Part shown: in pieces, positions 36,663 through 36,851 of the stretch | Layout: each line of letters begins with the position of its first letter | Position numbering within the stretch: position 1 is the first letter of the stretch | NCBI GenBank assembly: GCA_945787495.1 | Contig: CALZIL010000003.1 | Span: forward strand, 1-36,851 | Reading direction: 5' to 3' | Length of the DNA: 36,851 bases | DNA from: an uncultured Afifella sp. | GTDB taxonomy: Bacteria; Pseudomonadota; Alphaproteobacteria; Rhizobiales; Afifellaceae | Notes under the pieces: model-generated | Databases searched by the model: none | Told to the model about the DNA's origin: nothing | What the model saw: only the letters and a program-made list of their open reading frames with translations | Made by a program: the position numbers and the translations under genes

Positions 36663-36738
36663 GCCGCCTTAGCTCAGTTGGTAGAGCATCGCATTCGTAA
36701 TGCGGGGGTCGGGTGTTCAAGTCACCCAGGCGGCACCA
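36663..36738 (+). tRNA. tRNA-Thr (anticodon CGT), second gene
   Basis: This is a full cloverleaf. The acceptor stem GCCGCCT pairs with AGGCGGC, followed by discriminator A and an encoded CCA. The D-arm GCTC/GAGC is identical to that of the tRNA at 11-86. The anticodon stem TCGCA/TGCGG (one G-U) closes the loop TTCGTAA, giving anticodon CGT. The T-arm is GGGTG-TTCAAGT-CACCC. The 113 nt after it (36739-36851) hold no gene that I can see. Confidence 0.95.
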
Positions 36739-36851
36739 TTTCCCTTCGAGTTCCTCTTGGATTCTGTCCCCTGGAACCCCATCTGGGAGATCAGGACTAT
36801 GTTACGGATACGCGCCAGTCGAACCCCGCCGGGCGGAATTCCAGCAAGTAC

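Noticed and set aside
1-36851. CRISPR array, insertion sequence, prophage genes or riboswitch
   Set aside because: I looked for regularly spaced repeats, transposase or integrase motifs and known aptamer cores and saw none.

Overview
The window looks like a chromosomal segment of a GC-rich alphaproteobacterium, most likely a member of the Hyphomicrobiales (Rhizobiales). The evidence is the gene content and order: hemC-hemD-Mic60-hemY divergent from tsaD-gpsA, an SDHAF4-type gene divergent from htpX-rsmB-heparinase-purH, a ~1600-residue NAD-glutamate dehydrogenase, and an IalB-family protein. An intergenic palindromic repeat of a type I recall from rhizobial genomes and an alphaproteobacterial LexA box point the same way. 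I cannot name a genus. Most of the window is ordinary housekeeping sequence, and I found no phage, insertion sequence, CRISPR array or obvious defence system.

Layout. 1-5.6 kb: tRNA-Thr(CGT), then on the minus strand the haem cluster hemC-hemD, a Mic60/mitofilin-like protein and hemY. 5.6-10.8 kb, plus strand: tsaD-gpsA (overlapping), an EVE-domain protein, a DUF1761 membrane protein, and acs with a clear terminator. 10.9-13.0 kb, minus strand: a secreted nuclease-like protein, cfa, and an SDHAF4-like gene. 13.1-19.0 kb, plus strand: htpX-rsmB-heparinase-like-purH, followed by a palindromic repeat. 19.1-27.6 kb, minus strand: NAD-GDH, a membrane protein, rlmN, an ialB-like gene with a hairpin-rich upstream region, a TrmH/SpoU methyltransferase and a YkvA/DUF1232 protein. 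27.8-32.7 kb, plus strand: SDR, GNAT, and dnaE2 (imuC) behind a LexA box but broken by a small frameshifting deletion. 32.7-36.5 kb, minus strand: cytochrome c (with an FNR/FixK-type box), gnd, an amidase and two small membrane-protein genes. A second tRNA-Thr(CGT), with its own promoter, closes the window.

How the genes fit together. The left part combines tetrapyrrole synthesis (hemC, hemD, hemY) with an inner-membrane organiser, tRNA t6A modification (tsaD) and phospholipid precursor supply (gpsA). The middle covers acetate activation, membrane lipid cyclopropanation, membrane proteolysis, rRNA methylation (rsmB, rlmN), purine synthesis and glutamate catabolism. The right part holds an SOS-controlled mutagenic polymerase and small redox and central-carbon genes.

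The points most worth a second look are the dnaE2 deletion beneath an intact SOS box, with imuA/imuB not adjacent; four stem-loops upstream of ialB; the 60-nt hairpin between ialB and rlmN; the FNR-like box at the cytochrome gene; a candidate RpoH promoter at htpX; and the compositionally odd stretch with an unrecognised small gene beside the right-hand tRNA. No previously undescribed multi-gene system is evident.
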